Source: Pseudomonas bubulae
Lineage (GTDB): Bacteria; Pseudomonadota; Gammaproteobacteria; Pseudomonadales; Pseudomonadaceae
Length of the DNA stretch: 64,000 nt
Direction of reading: 5' to 3'
Assembly: GCF_900618535.1 (NCBI RefSeq)
Contig: NZ_UYJA01000007.1
Coordinates: 124,001-188,000 of the forward strand
Within the stretch, counting starts at the first letter, position 1, and every line of letters begins with the position of its first letter. The notes below the pieces were generated by a model that did no database searches, was not told the DNA's origin, and saw only the letters and a list, made by a program, of their open reading frames with translations. This document shows, one piece after another, positions 25,293 to 33,458 of the stretch. A program made the translations under genes and the position numbers.

Positions 25293-25820
25293 TTATTGCT
25301 CGGTGGTATCCAGAGGTTCTGGCGTAGGAACCGGTACGGTTTCAACACCGTCTACGTCCTTCTGGATTTGATCAAGCAATGAACCAGGCTTGGCTGGAAC
25401 TTCGCTCTTCTCGGCTGGAGCTTGAGTCGCCGGTTCGGTCACGTCTGTGCCGCCGGTTTTGCCGAGAATGGCTTCGTCGCGGCTGACGCCAGGCTTGAAG
25501 TCACCTGACAGGCTCACGAGCTGGTCGTTCTGGTTGAAGAACACACTGATGCGTTCCTGTTGGCGTTCTCCGCCGCCGGGCTGCAGGCTATACAGATAAT
25601 CCCAGCGATCAGGGTGGAATGTATCGGTCAGCAGGGCATTACCCATGATAAACCGCACTTGCCGGCGGGTCATTCCCGGGCGTAACTGGTTTATCATGTC
25701 CTGCGTGACGACATTGCCCTGTTGGATGTCGATTTTGTAAACCCCGGGGAATGAACAACCGGCGAGTGCGAGCAGTCCCACAAAGGTGAAACTGGTTAGC
25801 AAGAGCTTGGTGTTTTGCAT
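25293..25820 (-). CDS. bamE: Outer-membrane assembly lipoprotein BamE (OmlA)
   Basis: A 175-residue lipoprotein with signal peptide and lipobox LAGC (mature Cys 22), followed by the SmpA/OmlA domain (VTQDMINQLRPGMTRRQVRFIMG ... LYSLQPGG). The proline-rich tail (about residues 120-175) is longer than in E. coli BamE and typical of Pseudomonas OmlA. It belongs to the BAM complex that inserts beta-barrel proteins into the outer membrane. It is divergent from fur, as in P. aeruginosa. Confidence 0.93.
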   Translation of the reverse strand: MQNTKLLLTSFTFVGLLALAGCSFPGVYKIDIQQGNVVTQDMINQLRPGMTRRQVRFIMGNALLTDTFHPDRWDYLYSLQPGGGERQQERISVFFNQNDQLVSLSGDFKPGVSRDEAILGKTGGTDVTEPATQAPAEKSEVPAKPGSLLDQIQKDVDGVETVPVPTPEPLDTTEQ

Positions 25821-25918
25821 CGGTGGGCGACTTCCACTATCTTGGCTGGGACAACGTAAACGCCGATCATACCCGTATTAAGAGAAGCTGCGAAGCGGCT
25901 TCCGCGAGAAAGCTAACC

Positions 25919-26332
25919 ATGGTTGAAAATAGCGAACTACGTAAGGCCGGACTTAAGGTGACTCTGCCACGAGTCAAAATTCTACAGATGCTTGACTCTG
26001 CAGAGCAGCGTCACATGAGCGCCGAGGATGTTTACAAGGCACTTATGCAAGCAGGCGAGGACGTAGGTCTGGCCACGGTTTACCGTGTTCTGACCCAGTT
26101 TGAGTCAGCTGGGCTGGTGATTCGCCATAATTTTGATGGCGGTCATGCTGTCTTTGAATTGGCTGATGCTGACGGCGGCCACCACGACCATATGGTCAAC
26201 GTGGACAGCGGTGAAGTGATCGAGTTTTTCGACGAAGACATCGAAAAACTGCAGCACGCCATTGCAGCCAAGCACGGTGTTGAGTTGGTGGATCACAACT
26301 TGGTGCTGTACGTGCGCAAGAAGGCCAAGTAA
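25919..26332 (+). CDS. fur: Ferric uptake regulator Fur
   Basis: A 137-residue metal-dependent repressor with an N-terminal winged helix (GLKVTLPRVKILQML ... TVYRVLTQFESAGLV) and a C-terminal dimerisation domain with the metal site GGHHDHM (His 88, His 89, His 91). There are no cysteines, so the CxxC structural zinc site of E. coli Fur is absent; the usual single Cys after HHDHMV is Asn here. It represses iron-uptake genes when loaded with Fe2+. The start MVENSELRKAG at 25919 is fixed by family alignment; the frame extends upstream into the divergent promoter region. Confidence 0.96.
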   Translation: MVENSELRKAGLKVTLPRVKILQMLDSAEQRHMSAEDVYKALMQAGEDVGLATVYRVLTQFESAGLVIRHNFDGGHAVFELADADGGHHDHMVNVDSGEVIEFFDEDIEKLQHAIAAKHGVELVDHNLVLYVRKKAK

Positions 26333-26367
26333 GAGCATGTCACGCGAATTACGGTTCGCGAAACGAT

Positions 26368-26393
26368 CGAAGGCGGCCCAAGGGCCGCCTTCG
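26368..26393. terminator. Intrinsic terminator-like hairpin after fur
   Basis: CGAAGGCGGCCC-AAGGGCCGCCTTCG forms a long GC-rich stem followed by TGCTTTCT. It sits between the convergent fur and recN genes. Confidence 0.65.
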
Positions 26394-26430
26394 TGCTTTC
26401 TGATATCGGTTATTTCATGACCGTTCGTCG

Positions 26431-28113
26431 TTAAGCTGCAAGATTTTTTGCAGTGATCACCATCTTTTTGGCGTGGGCCAGGGATTCCTTGGTCAGGTCG
26501 ATACCGCCAAGCATGCGGGCGACTTCTTCTACGCGCTCTTTTTTGCTCAGTTTGGCCACGGCCGTGCGGGTGGTATCGCTCTCGCGAACCTTATGGACAA
26601 ACAGATGTTGATGGCATTGCGCTGCCACTTGCGGCAAGTGAGTGACCGTCAGCACCTGGCCGCGTTCGCCCAGGCGGCGCAGCAGTTGCCCGACGATCTC
26701 TGCGGTCGGCCCGCCAATGCCCACGTCCACTTCGTCGAATACCAGGGTCGGTACGCGCGAGGTTTGTGCAGTAATGACCTGAATGGCCAGGCTGATACGC
26801 GACAGTTCGCCGCCCGAGGCCACTTTGGCCAGGGCTTTGAGCGGTTGGCCGGGGTTGGCGCTCACCAGCAGTTCAACGTGTTCGAGGCCGAAGGGCGCCG
26901 GGTCGCTGCTGGCTTGCGGGCGCAGTTCGATCACAAAGCGGCCGCCAGGCATGCCCAGGCGCTGGATCTCTTCTTCGACGGCACTGCTCAGGCGTGTCGC
27001 GGCCAGGTTGCGCAAATTGCTGAGTTCGCGGGCACACTCTTGATAGTGGCGGGTATAGGAGGTCAGCTCATTGGCCAGACGCTCGATATTTTCATCATTG
27101 GCGTTGAGTGTTTCGAGCTCATCCAGCAGTTTTTGCTGCAAGGCGGCCACTTCGGTGGGTTGAACCCGATGTTTGCGTGCCAGGGTATAAATGGTGTCGA
27201 GGCGCTCCTCGAGATACTGCAGGCGGCCCGGGTCGGCGTCGAAGTGGTCAATAAAGCGGTTGAGCTCGCCGACGGCCTCTTCGACCTGAATCTGTGCGCT
27301 GGCCAGCAGGTCGGTGGCTTCGCCCAGTGAGCCGGAGTTGCTGTTGATGCTCGAAAGCCGGTTGAGGCTGGCCGTCAATGCATTGAGCACGTTGCCGGAA
27401 TCGCTTTCGCTGCATTGCTCGACTACCTGGCGGCAGATGGTCAGCAGGGTTTCGGCGTTGGTCAGGTTTTTATGTTCCTGCTCCAACTCTTCCAGTTCGT
27501 TTTCTCCCAGCGAGAGTGTCTCCAGCTCTTCAAGCTGATAGCTGAGCAACTGATGGCGCGCGCGCTGTTCGTCGCCGGAGTTGGACAGGTGCTCAAGCTC
27601 TTGTTTGGTCTGGCGCCAGCGTTGTGCAGCCAGTTGTACCTGGCGGGCCAGGTCGGTTGCACCGGCGAACTCGTCGAGCAGGCGACGATGGGTATCGGGC
27701 TTGAGCAGCGACTGGTGTTCGTGCTGGCTGTGGATATCGATCAGCAGCTCGCCCAGGACCTTGAGGTCGCCCTGGGGGCAGGGCGTGCCGTTGATATAGC
27801 TGCGCGAGCGGCCTTCGGCGGTGATGACCCGGCGCAGGATGCACGGGCCGTCGCCTTCAAGGTCGCGCTCGGCCAGCCAGGCACGGGCTTCGGGGATATC
27901 CTGCAGGTCGAACGTGGCCAGGATATCGGCCTTGTCGGCCCCGGGGCGCACGACGCCGCTGTCGGCGCGGTCGCCCAGGGTGAGGCCCAATGCATCGAGC
28001 ATGATCGATTTGCCGGCACCGGTCTCGCCAGTGATTACACTCATCCCGCGATCCAGTTCCAGATCGAGATGTTCAACGATGGCGTAGTTGTGTACGGACA
28101 GGTGCACCAGCAT
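26431..28113 (-). CDS. recN: DNA repair ATPase RecN
   Basis: A 560-residue SMC-like protein that promotes double-strand-break repair by keeping broken ends together. It starts MLVHLSVHNYAIVEHLDLEL, with Walker A GETGAGKS (Lys 35), two coiled-coil arms (about 160-380), the signature VASGGELSRISLAIQV and Walker B VFDEVDVGIGG near the C-terminus. The ORF is open for 828 bases further upstream antisense to grpE, but the ATG at 28113 is the family start. A LexA box lies 25 bases upstream, so it belongs to the SOS regulon. Confidence 0.96.
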   Translation of the reverse strand: MLVHLSVHNYAIVEHLDLELDRGMSVITGETGAGKSIMLDALGLTLGDRADSGVVRPGADKADILATFDLQDIPEARAWLAERDLEGDGPCILRRVITAEGRSRSYINGTPCPQGDLKVLGELLIDIHSQHEHQSLLKPDTHRRLLDEFAGATDLARQVQLAAQRWRQTKQELEHLSNSGDEQRARHQLLSYQLEELETLSLGENELEELEQEHKNLTNAETLLTICRQVVEQCSESDSGNVLNALTASLNRLSSINSNSGSLGEATDLLASAQIQVEEAVGELNRFIDHFDADPGRLQYLEERLDTIYTLARKHRVQPTEVAALQQKLLDELETLNANDENIERLANELTSYTRHYQECARELSNLRNLAATRLSSAVEEEIQRLGMPGGRFVIELRPQASSDPAPFGLEHVELLVSANPGQPLKALAKVASGGELSRISLAIQVITAQTSRVPTLVFDEVDVGIGGPTAEIVGQLLRRLGERGQVLTVTHLPQVAAQCHQHLFVHKVRESDTTRTAVAKLSKKERVEEVARMLGGIDLTKESLAHAKKMVITAKNLAA

Positions 28114-28137
28114 GGGAGCTGCTCCAAAACGTAATTT

Positions 28138-28153
28138 CTGGTTATTTATACAG
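28138..28153. promoter_or_regulatory. LexA box (SOS operator) of recN
   Basis: CTG-GTTATTTATA-CAG matches the CTG-N10-CAG LexA consensus with the usual A/T-rich middle. It lies 25 bp upstream of the recN start codon. Confidence 0.85.
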
Positions 28154-28283
28154 TGTTTTGTTTCGTGCTGACAATGGCTGTGTTTAGTTCGATTTGCTTG
28201 TTTTATTCGGGTTCTTAGCTCGTTTGGTTTTTTCGGCAGTGGGAGGGTGGTTCGCCAAACATGCCTTTTATGGGTTTTTGGCT

Positions 28284-28311
28284 CTTGAACCTGAGAATTG
28301 CGACCCCATAT
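28284..28311 (+). promoter_or_regulatory. Sigma-32 heat-shock promoter of grpE
   Basis: CTTGAA at 28284-28289 and CCCCATAT at 28304-28311 are spaced by 14 bases, an essentially consensus RpoH promoter. It is about 55 bases upstream of the grpE start. Confidence 0.9.
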
Positions 28312-28365
28312 ACCTTGGCACAAGCGCGAGTCGAGCTCGCGGACGAAGTTTGAAAGGAGAAATCT

Positions 28366-28920
28366 ATGGCAGACGAACAGACTATGGATACGCAGAACCA
28401 GGAAGCCGAAGTAGCTGGCGAAGATCTGGCAACCCGCGTGCAGGTGCTTGAAGAGCAGCTGGCAGCCGCTAACGATCAGGCTCTGCGCGTAGCTGCCGAT
28501 CTGCAGAACGTTCGCCGCCGCGCCGAGCAGGACGTTGAGAAGGCTCACAAGTTTGCACTGGAAAAATTCGCTGGCGACCTGTTGCCGGTGATCGACAGCC
28601 TGGAGCGCGGTCTTGAGCTGTCCAGCCCGGACGATGAAAACATCCGTCCGATGCGTGAAGGGATCGAGCTGACCCTGAAAATGTTCCAGGACACCCTGAA
28701 GCGCTATCAGCTGGAAGCCATCGACCCGCACGGCGAACCCTTCAATGCCGAGCATCACCAGGCGATGGCAATGCAGGAAAGCGCAGACCTGGAGCCAAAC
28801 AGTGTGCTCAAGGTGTTTCAAAAAGGTTATCAGCTCAATGGTCGCTTGCTGCGCCCGGCTATGGTCGTAGTCAGCAAGGCGCCAGCGCCGGTTTCGCCAT
28901 CGATTGACGAGCAGGCTTGA
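28366..28920 (+). CDS. grpE: Nucleotide exchange factor GrpE
   Basis: A 184-residue protein: an N-terminal long helix (about residues 20-85, with LEEQLAAANDQALRVAADLQNVRRRAEQD), a four-helix region and a C-terminal beta domain (LKVFQKGYQLNGRLLRPAMVVVS). It releases ADP from DnaK during the chaperone cycle. AAGGAGA before the ATG is a strong ribosome site. It is the first gene of the heat-shock group grpE-dnaK-dnaJ. Confidence 0.96.
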   Translation: MADEQTMDTQNQEAEVAGEDLATRVQVLEEQLAAANDQALRVAADLQNVRRRAEQDVEKAHKFALEKFAGDLLPVIDSLERGLELSSPDDENIRPMREGIELTLKMFQDTLKRYQLEAIDPHGEPFNAEHHQAMAMQESADLEPNSVLKVFQKGYQLNGRLLRPAMVVVSKAPAPVSPSIDEQA

Positions 28921-28943
28921 AATCGGCCACAAGGCCCCCATTT
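28916..28943 (+). promoter_or_regulatory. Sigma-32 heat-shock promoter of dnaK, overlapping grpE stop codon
   Basis: CTTGAA at 28916-28921, of which TGA is the grpE stop codon, and CCCCATTT at 28936-28943, spacer 14. This is a consensus RpoH promoter about 80 bases before the dnaK start, giving dnaK its own heat-inducible transcript. Confidence 0.88.
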
Positions 28944-29020
28944 AGAAGTCAAGCGTTAAGCAGTGCCGCAGTTGGTCATTACTGCTGCGGCAACAAAATT
29001 CAAATTTAGGGAGAGTAAAC

Positions 29021-30937
29021 ATGGGCAGAATTATCGGTATTGACCTCGGGACCACCAACTCGTGTGTGTCGGTTCTGGAAAACGGTAAAGCAAAAGTTAT
29101 CGAAAACGCAGAAGGCGCGCGTACTACGCCGTCGATCGTTGCGTACGCCAATGATGGCGAAATTCTGGTTGGCCAGTCGGCCAAGCGTCAGGCAGTGACC
29201 AATCCGCATAACACCCTGTACGCGGTGAAGCGTCTGATCGGTCGTCGTTTTGACGAAGAAGTTGTACAGAAAGACATTCAGATGGTTCCGTACAAGATCG
29301 CCAAGGCTGACAACGGCGACGCCTGGGTTGAAGTGAACGGCCAGAAAATGGCTCCGCCACAAATCTCGGCTGAAATTCTGAAGAAAATGAAGAAAACCGC
29401 CGAAGACTACCTCGGCGAGCCAGTGACTGAAGCGGTAATCACCGTTCCGGCCTACTTCAACGACAGCCAGCGTCAGGCGACCAAAGACGCCGGCCGTATC
29501 GCGGGTCTGGACGTAAAACGCATCATCAACGAACCAACCGCAGCTGCTCTGGCTTACGGTATGGATAAAGCGAAAGGCGACCACACTGTCATCGTTTATG
29601 ACCTGGGTGGCGGTACTTTCGACGTGTCGGTCATTGAAATTGCCGAAGTGGATGGCGAGCACCAGTTTGAAGTGCTGGCAACCAACGGTGACACGTTCCT
29701 GGGTGGTGAAGACTTTGACATCCGTCTGATCGACTACCTGGTTGACGAGTTCAAGAAAGAAAGCGGCATGAACCTCAAAGGTGACCCGCTGGCGATGCAG
29801 CGTCTGAAAGAAGCTGCGGAAAAAGCCAAGATCGAACTGTCTTCGAGCCAGTCGACTGACGTGAATCTGCCTTACATCACTGCAGATGCCACCGGTCCTA
29901 AACACTTGAACGTGAAAATTTCGCGCGCCAAGCTGGAATCGCTGGTTGAAGACTTGGTTCAACGCACCATCGAGCCTTGCCGCATCGCGCTGAAAGACGC
30001 CGGTATCGACGTTGGCGCAATCAACGACGTGATCCTGGTCGGTGGCCAGACTCGTATGCCGCTGGTACAGAAGCTGGTAACCGAGTTCTTCGGCAAGGAA
30101 GCACGTAAAGACGTGAACCCGGACGAAGCTGTTGCAATGGGTGCTGCTATCCAGGGCGCGGTATTGGCCGGTGATGTTAAAGACGTTCTGTTGCTGGACG
30201 TGAGCCCGCTGACTCTGGGTATCGAAACCATGGGTGGCGTAATGACTGCCCTGATCGAGAAAAACACCACGATTCCTACCAAGAAATCGCAAGTGTTCTC
30301 GACTGCAGACGATAACCAGGGCGCTGTGACCATTCACGTGCTGCAAGGCGAGCGTAAGCAAGCTGCACAGAACAAGTCGTTGGGCAAGTTCGACCTGGCT
30401 GACATTCCACCTGCTCCACGTGGCGTGCCTCAGATCGAAGTGACCTTCGACATCGATGCCAACGGCATCCTGCACGTAAGTGCAAAAGACAAGGCGACTG
30501 GCAAGTCTCAGTCGATCGTGATCAAGGCTAACTCGGGTCTGTCCGAGGAAGAAATCGCTCAGATGGTTCGCGATGCCGAGATCAACGCTGAGGAAGACCG
30601 CAAGTTCGAAGAGCTGGCAGCTGCACGTAACCAGGGCGATGCACTGGTTCACTCGACTCGCAAAATGATCGTCGATGCTGGCGATAAAGTGACCGAGGAA
30701 GAGAAAGCTGCAATCGAAGCTGCTGTAGTTGCACTTGAAACCGCTGTTAAAGGCGACGACAAGGCGGCTATCGAAGCCAAGGTTGAAGAACTGTCCAAGG
30801 TATCGGCTCCGGTTGCACAGAAAATGTACGCCGAGCAGGCGAACCCGGCAGACGCAGCGGCCAAGCCAGCTGATTCGGCTGAAAAAGCGGACGACGTTGT
30901 CGACGCTGAGTTCGAAGAAGTAAAAGACAACAAGTAA
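29021..30937 (+). CDS. dnaK: Chaperone DnaK (Hsp70)
   Basis: The 638-residue Hsp70 starts MGRIIGIDLGTTNSCVSVLENG with the ATPase signatures IDLGTTNS, VYDLGGGTFDVSVIE and ILVGGQTRMPLVQ. The substrate-binding domain begins near residue 390 (DVSPLTLGIETMGG) and the lid ends in the acidic tail EFEEVKDNK. It binds unfolded peptides in an ATP cycle driven by DnaJ and GrpE. It has its own sigma-32 promoter and the ribosome site GGGAGAG. Confidence 0.98.
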   Translation: MGRIIGIDLGTTNSCVSVLENGKAKVIENAEGARTTPSIVAYANDGEILVGQSAKRQAVTNPHNTLYAVKRLIGRRFDEEVVQKDIQMVPYKIAKADNGDAWVEVNGQKMAPPQISAEILKKMKKTAEDYLGEPVTEAVITVPAYFNDSQRQATKDAGRIAGLDVKRIINEPTAAALAYGMDKAKGDHTVIVYDLGGGTFDVSVIEIAEVDGEHQFEVLATNGDTFLGGEDFDIRLIDYLVDEFKKESGMNLKGDPLAMQRLKEAAEKAKIELSSSQSTDVNLPYITADATGPKHLNVKISRAKLESLVEDLVQRTIEPCRIALKDAGIDVGAINDVILVGGQTRMPLVQKLVTEFFGKEARKDVNPDEAVAMGAAIQGAVLAGDVKDVLLLDVSPLTLGIETMGGVMTALIEKNTTIPTKKSQVFSTADDNQGAVTIHVLQGERKQAAQNKSLGKFDLADIPPAPRGVPQIEVTFDIDANGILHVSAKDKATGKSQSIVIKANSGLSEEEIAQMVRDAEINAEEDRKFEELAAARNQGDALVHSTRKMIVDAGDKVTEEEKAAIEAAVVALETAVKGDDKAAIEAKVEELSKVSAPVAQKMYAEQANPADAAAKPADSAEKADDVVDAEFEEVKDNK

Positions 30938-31257
30938 TCAGCTTGTTTGTCGCCCGGTTGACCGCGCTTGCGCGGTGACTGGTAGGATGTCGCCGCGCGG
31001 GAGCTTGCTCCCGCGTTGGCGTGTCTGGAGTACCGAAATTTTTACAGCATGCGACAAAGTCGAATGCTGGCGGTTTGGTCTGGATCTTTTCTGTTTTCCG
31101 GCCTGAAGTAACCGCTCCTGGCGGCCAATGCATTGGCTGTTAAACACAAACCTATATCGTTGAAAAGACGTGAGTCGGGTCTGATCCTTTTCGGGCTTGG
31201 CGGGTTTGGCGAGGCTCGGGAGGGTTTTGTCGAACGTCCTTGAGAGTGCAAAGAATT
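30938..31257. other. dnaK-dnaJ intergenic region with two hairpins
   Basis: The 320-bp gap holds a short hairpin (ACCGCGCTTGCGCGGT, 30961-30976) and a REP-like stem (CGCGGGAGC-TTG-CTCCCGCG region, 30996-31015). Neither is followed by a T-run. No sigma-32 match comparable to those before grpE and dnaK was found, so dnaJ may depend on read-through. Confidence 0.5.
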
Positions 31258-32382
31258 ATGGCAAAGCGCGACTATTACGAAATTTTGGGTGTTGAACGCA
31301 CCTCGACCGAGATAGAGCTGAAAAAGGCTTATCGTCGCCTGGCGATGAAGCATCACCCGGACCGTAATCCGGATGACAAGGCTTCGGAAGAATTGTTCAA
31401 AGAGGCCAACGAGGCTTACGAGGTTCTGTCGGACTCCAGCAAACGTGCTGCTTACGATCAATACGGTCATGCCGGTGTTGATCCACAAATGGGCGGCGGC
31501 GGTGCAGGTTTCGGCGGTCAGAACTTCTCCGATATTTTCGGTGATGTGTTCAGCGACTTCTTTGGCGGCGGTCGTGGCGGCTCCCGGGGTGGCGCTCAGC
31601 GCGGTAGCGATTTGCGCTACACGCTGGAGCTGGATCTGGAAGAAGCCGTACGCGGTACTACGGTCAATATCCGCGTTCCTACACTGGTCAATTGCAAACC
31701 ATGTGACGGTTCGGGCGCCAAGAAAGGTTCTTCGCCTGTGACCTGTACCACCTGTGGCGGTATTGGTCAGGTGCGCATGCAGCAGGGTTTCTTCGCGGTT
31801 CAGCAGACTTGCCCGCGCTGCCACGGTCAAGGCAAGGTGATTTCTGATCCGTGCGAGAGCTGCCGTGGTGAAGGCCGCGTAGAAGAATACAAAACCCTTT
31901 CTGTGAAAGTGCCGGCTGGTGTTGATACCGGTGACCGCATTCGTCTGTCGGGCGAAGGCGAGGCGGGCGTGCAGGGTGGGCCTACGGGTGACCTGTATGT
32001 GGTGATCGATGTGCGCGAGCACGCGATTTTCCAGCGCGACGGCAAGCATCTGTTCTGTGAAGTACCAATCAACTTTGCCGACGCTGCGCTGGGTGCTGAA
32101 ATTGAAGTGCCGACACTGGATGGTCGGGTCAAGCTGAAAATCCCGGAAGGCACACAAAGCGGCAAGCAGTTCCGTTTGCGTGGCAAGGGTGTGGCCCCTG
32201 TACGGGGTGGCGGTGCTGGCGACTTGATGTGCCGTGTGGTGATCGAAACCCCGGTCAAGCTGAGCCGCCGCCAGCGTGAGCTGATGGAAGAGTTCCGCAC
32301 CACGCTGGAAGGTGACAGCAGTCACTCGCCGAACGCCACTGGCTGGTTCGAAGGCGTAAAGCGTTTTTTCGGCGACCTGTAA
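31258..32382 (+). CDS. dnaJ: Chaperone DnaJ (Hsp40)
   Basis: A 374-residue class I J-protein. The J domain carries the HPD motif (MKHHPDRNPDDK), followed by a Gly/Phe-rich stretch (about residues 76-105) and four zinc-binding CxxCxGxG repeats (CKPCDGSG, CTTCGGIG, CPRCHGQG, CESCRGEG). The C-terminal substrate-binding domains follow. It delivers clients to DnaK and stimulates its ATPase. The start MAKRDYYEILGV at 31258 is preferred to the upstream in-frame codon at 31240. dapB follows after 10 bases. Confidence 0.97.
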   Translation: MAKRDYYEILGVERTSTEIELKKAYRRLAMKHHPDRNPDDKASEELFKEANEAYEVLSDSSKRAAYDQYGHAGVDPQMGGGGAGFGGQNFSDIFGDVFSDFFGGGRGGSRGGAQRGSDLRYTLELDLEEAVRGTTVNIRVPTLVNCKPCDGSGAKKGSSPVTCTTCGGIGQVRMQQGFFAVQQTCPRCHGQGKVISDPCESCRGEGRVEEYKTLSVKVPAGVDTGDRIRLSGEGEAGVQGGPTGDLYVVIDVREHAIFQRDGKHLFCEVPINFADAALGAEIEVPTLDGRVKLKIPEGTQSGKQFRLRGKGVAPVRGGGAGDLMCRVVIETPVKLSRRQRELMEEFRTTLEGDSSHSPNATGWFEGVKRFFGDL

Positions 32383-32392
32383 GGAGCGGTAG

Positions 32393-33199
32393 ATGCGACG
32401 TATAGCTGTGATGGGCGCTGCCGGGCGCATGGGCAAGACCTTGATCGATGCGGTGCAGCAGCGTTCGCCGCTGTGCGGGCTGACGGCGGCCATCGTGCGT
32501 CCTGGCAGCTCCCTGGTGGGGGCTGATGCCGGTGAGCTGGCTTCTATCGGGCGCATCGGCGTGCCGTTGTCCGAAAGCCTGCAAGCGGTCGCGGCTGATT
32601 TCGACGTGCTGATCGACTTTACCTTGCCTGAAGTGATGCTCGCCAACCTGGCGGTGTGTCGCAAATTGGGCAAGGCCATGGTCATTGGTACGACGGGGCT
32701 GAATGCCGAGCAGAAGCAGTTGCTGGTCGAGGCTGGCCAGGATATTGCGATTGTCTTTGCTTCCAACTTCAGTGTCGGCGTCAACCTGTCGTTCAAGCTG
32801 CTGGATATGGCGGCGCGGGTGATGGGTGAGGATGCCGATATCGAAATCATCGAAGCTCATCATCGGCACAAAGTCGACGCGCCTTCGGGTACCGCGATGC
32901 GCATGGGTGAGGTGATCGCCGATGCGTTGGGTCGTGACCTGCAAAAGGTTGCGGTCTATGGTCGTGAAGGCCATACCGGTGCCCGTGAGCGCGAAACCAT
33001 CGGTTTTGCCACGGTGCGCGGCGGTGATGTGGTGGGTGATCACACGGTCTTGTTCGCCACTGAAGGCGAGCGCCTGGAAATTACCCACAAGGCATCCAGT
33101 CGCATGACCTTTGCCAAGGGTGCTGTTCGTGCTGCTCTCTGGCTGCAAGGGCGTGAGCCTGGCCTGTATGACATGCAGGATGTGCTCGACCTGCGCTGA
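32393..33199 (+). CDS. dapB: 4-hydroxy-tetrahydrodipicolinate reductase
   Basis: A 268-residue NAD(P)H-dependent reductase of lysine and peptidoglycan (meso-diaminopimelate) synthesis. The N-terminal Rossmann motif is GAAGRMGKTL, and the active-site motif is EAHHRHKVDAPSGTA. AGGAGCGG precedes the ATG. It lies directly behind dnaJ and is followed by a terminator, so dnaJ-dapB may share a transcript. Confidence 0.96.
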   Translation: MRRIAVMGAAGRMGKTLIDAVQQRSPLCGLTAAIVRPGSSLVGADAGELASIGRIGVPLSESLQAVAADFDVLIDFTLPEVMLANLAVCRKLGKAMVIGTTGLNAEQKQLLVEAGQDIAIVFASNFSVGVNLSFKLLDMAARVMGEDADIEIIEAHHRHKVDAPSGTAMRMGEVIADALGRDLQKVAVYGREGHTGARERETIGFATVRGGDVVGDHTVLFATEGERLEITHKASSRMTFAKGAVRAALWLQGREPGLYDMQDVLDLR

Positions 33200-33211
33200 G
33201 TAACCTCTGTA

Positions 33212-33248
33212 AAATCGGGCTGTTGGCGCGCCAGTAGCCCGATTTTTA
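33212..33248 (+). terminator. Intrinsic terminator after dapB
   Basis: AAATCGGGCT and AGCCCGATTTTT form a stem around a GC-rich loop, ending in a T-run 12-49 bases past the dapB stop. Confidence 0.8.
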
Positions 33249-33259
33249 ACCGCTAAGCG

Positions 33260-33373
33260 ATGTTCTGTCGCATTCCCCTGTCTTTTAGACTCTTTAGCGG
33301 TAGACCAAAAAAGCCTTTTTCTGTAAGCTACAGCTTTAGTGTGTCCACTAAAAGCGCGCAGATAATTCGATGA
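33260..33373 (+). CDS. Possible carA leader peptide ORF
   Basis: A 37-codon open frame, MFCRIPLSFRLFSGRP... ending SAQIIR, stops four bases before a terminator-like hairpin that itself ends 46 bases before the carA start. This is the geometry expected for attenuation control of carbamoyl-phosphate synthetase by arginine or pyrimidines. Transcription attenuation of carAB with a leader peptide is recalled for P. aeruginosa, but the start of this frame has no good ribosome site and shorter in-frame starts exist. Confidence 0.35.
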   Translation: MFCRIPLSFRLFSGRPKKPFSVSYSFSVSTKSAQIIR

Positions 33374-33376
33374 AGA

Positions 33377-33413
33377 AGCGGGGTGACGTGTCCATACGTC
33401 ACTCCGCTTTTTT
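33377..33413 (+). terminator. Attenuator-like hairpin in the carA leader
   Basis: A stem AGCGGGGTGACGT / ACGTCACTCCGCT with a small bulge and six-base loop is followed by six T. It has intrinsic-terminator form but lies 46 bases upstream of carA, so it would regulate carAB rather than end a gene. Confidence 0.75.
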
Positions 33414-33458
33414 ACAACCTGCGATCGCCCTTTCAGGCTTTATTTACGGGAGGTCTTC

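Noticed and set aside
28114..28941. In-frame upstream extension of recN
   Set aside because: It would run through the LexA box, the grpE promoter and grpE itself; the family start is at 28113.
29006..30652. A 548-codon open frame antisense to dnaK, a known source of false gene calls
   Set aside because: Antisense dnaK frames have been misread as dehydrogenase-like genes in other organisms; nothing here supports expression.
31150..31190. Possible sigma-32 promoter before dnaJ (GTTGAAAAG...)
   Set aside because: The -35-like part is weak and no CCCCAT-type -10 box is found at the right spacing.
31042..32850. A 602-codon open frame antisense to dnaJ and dapB
   Set aside because: It crosses two certain genes on the opposite strand and has no recognisable domain.
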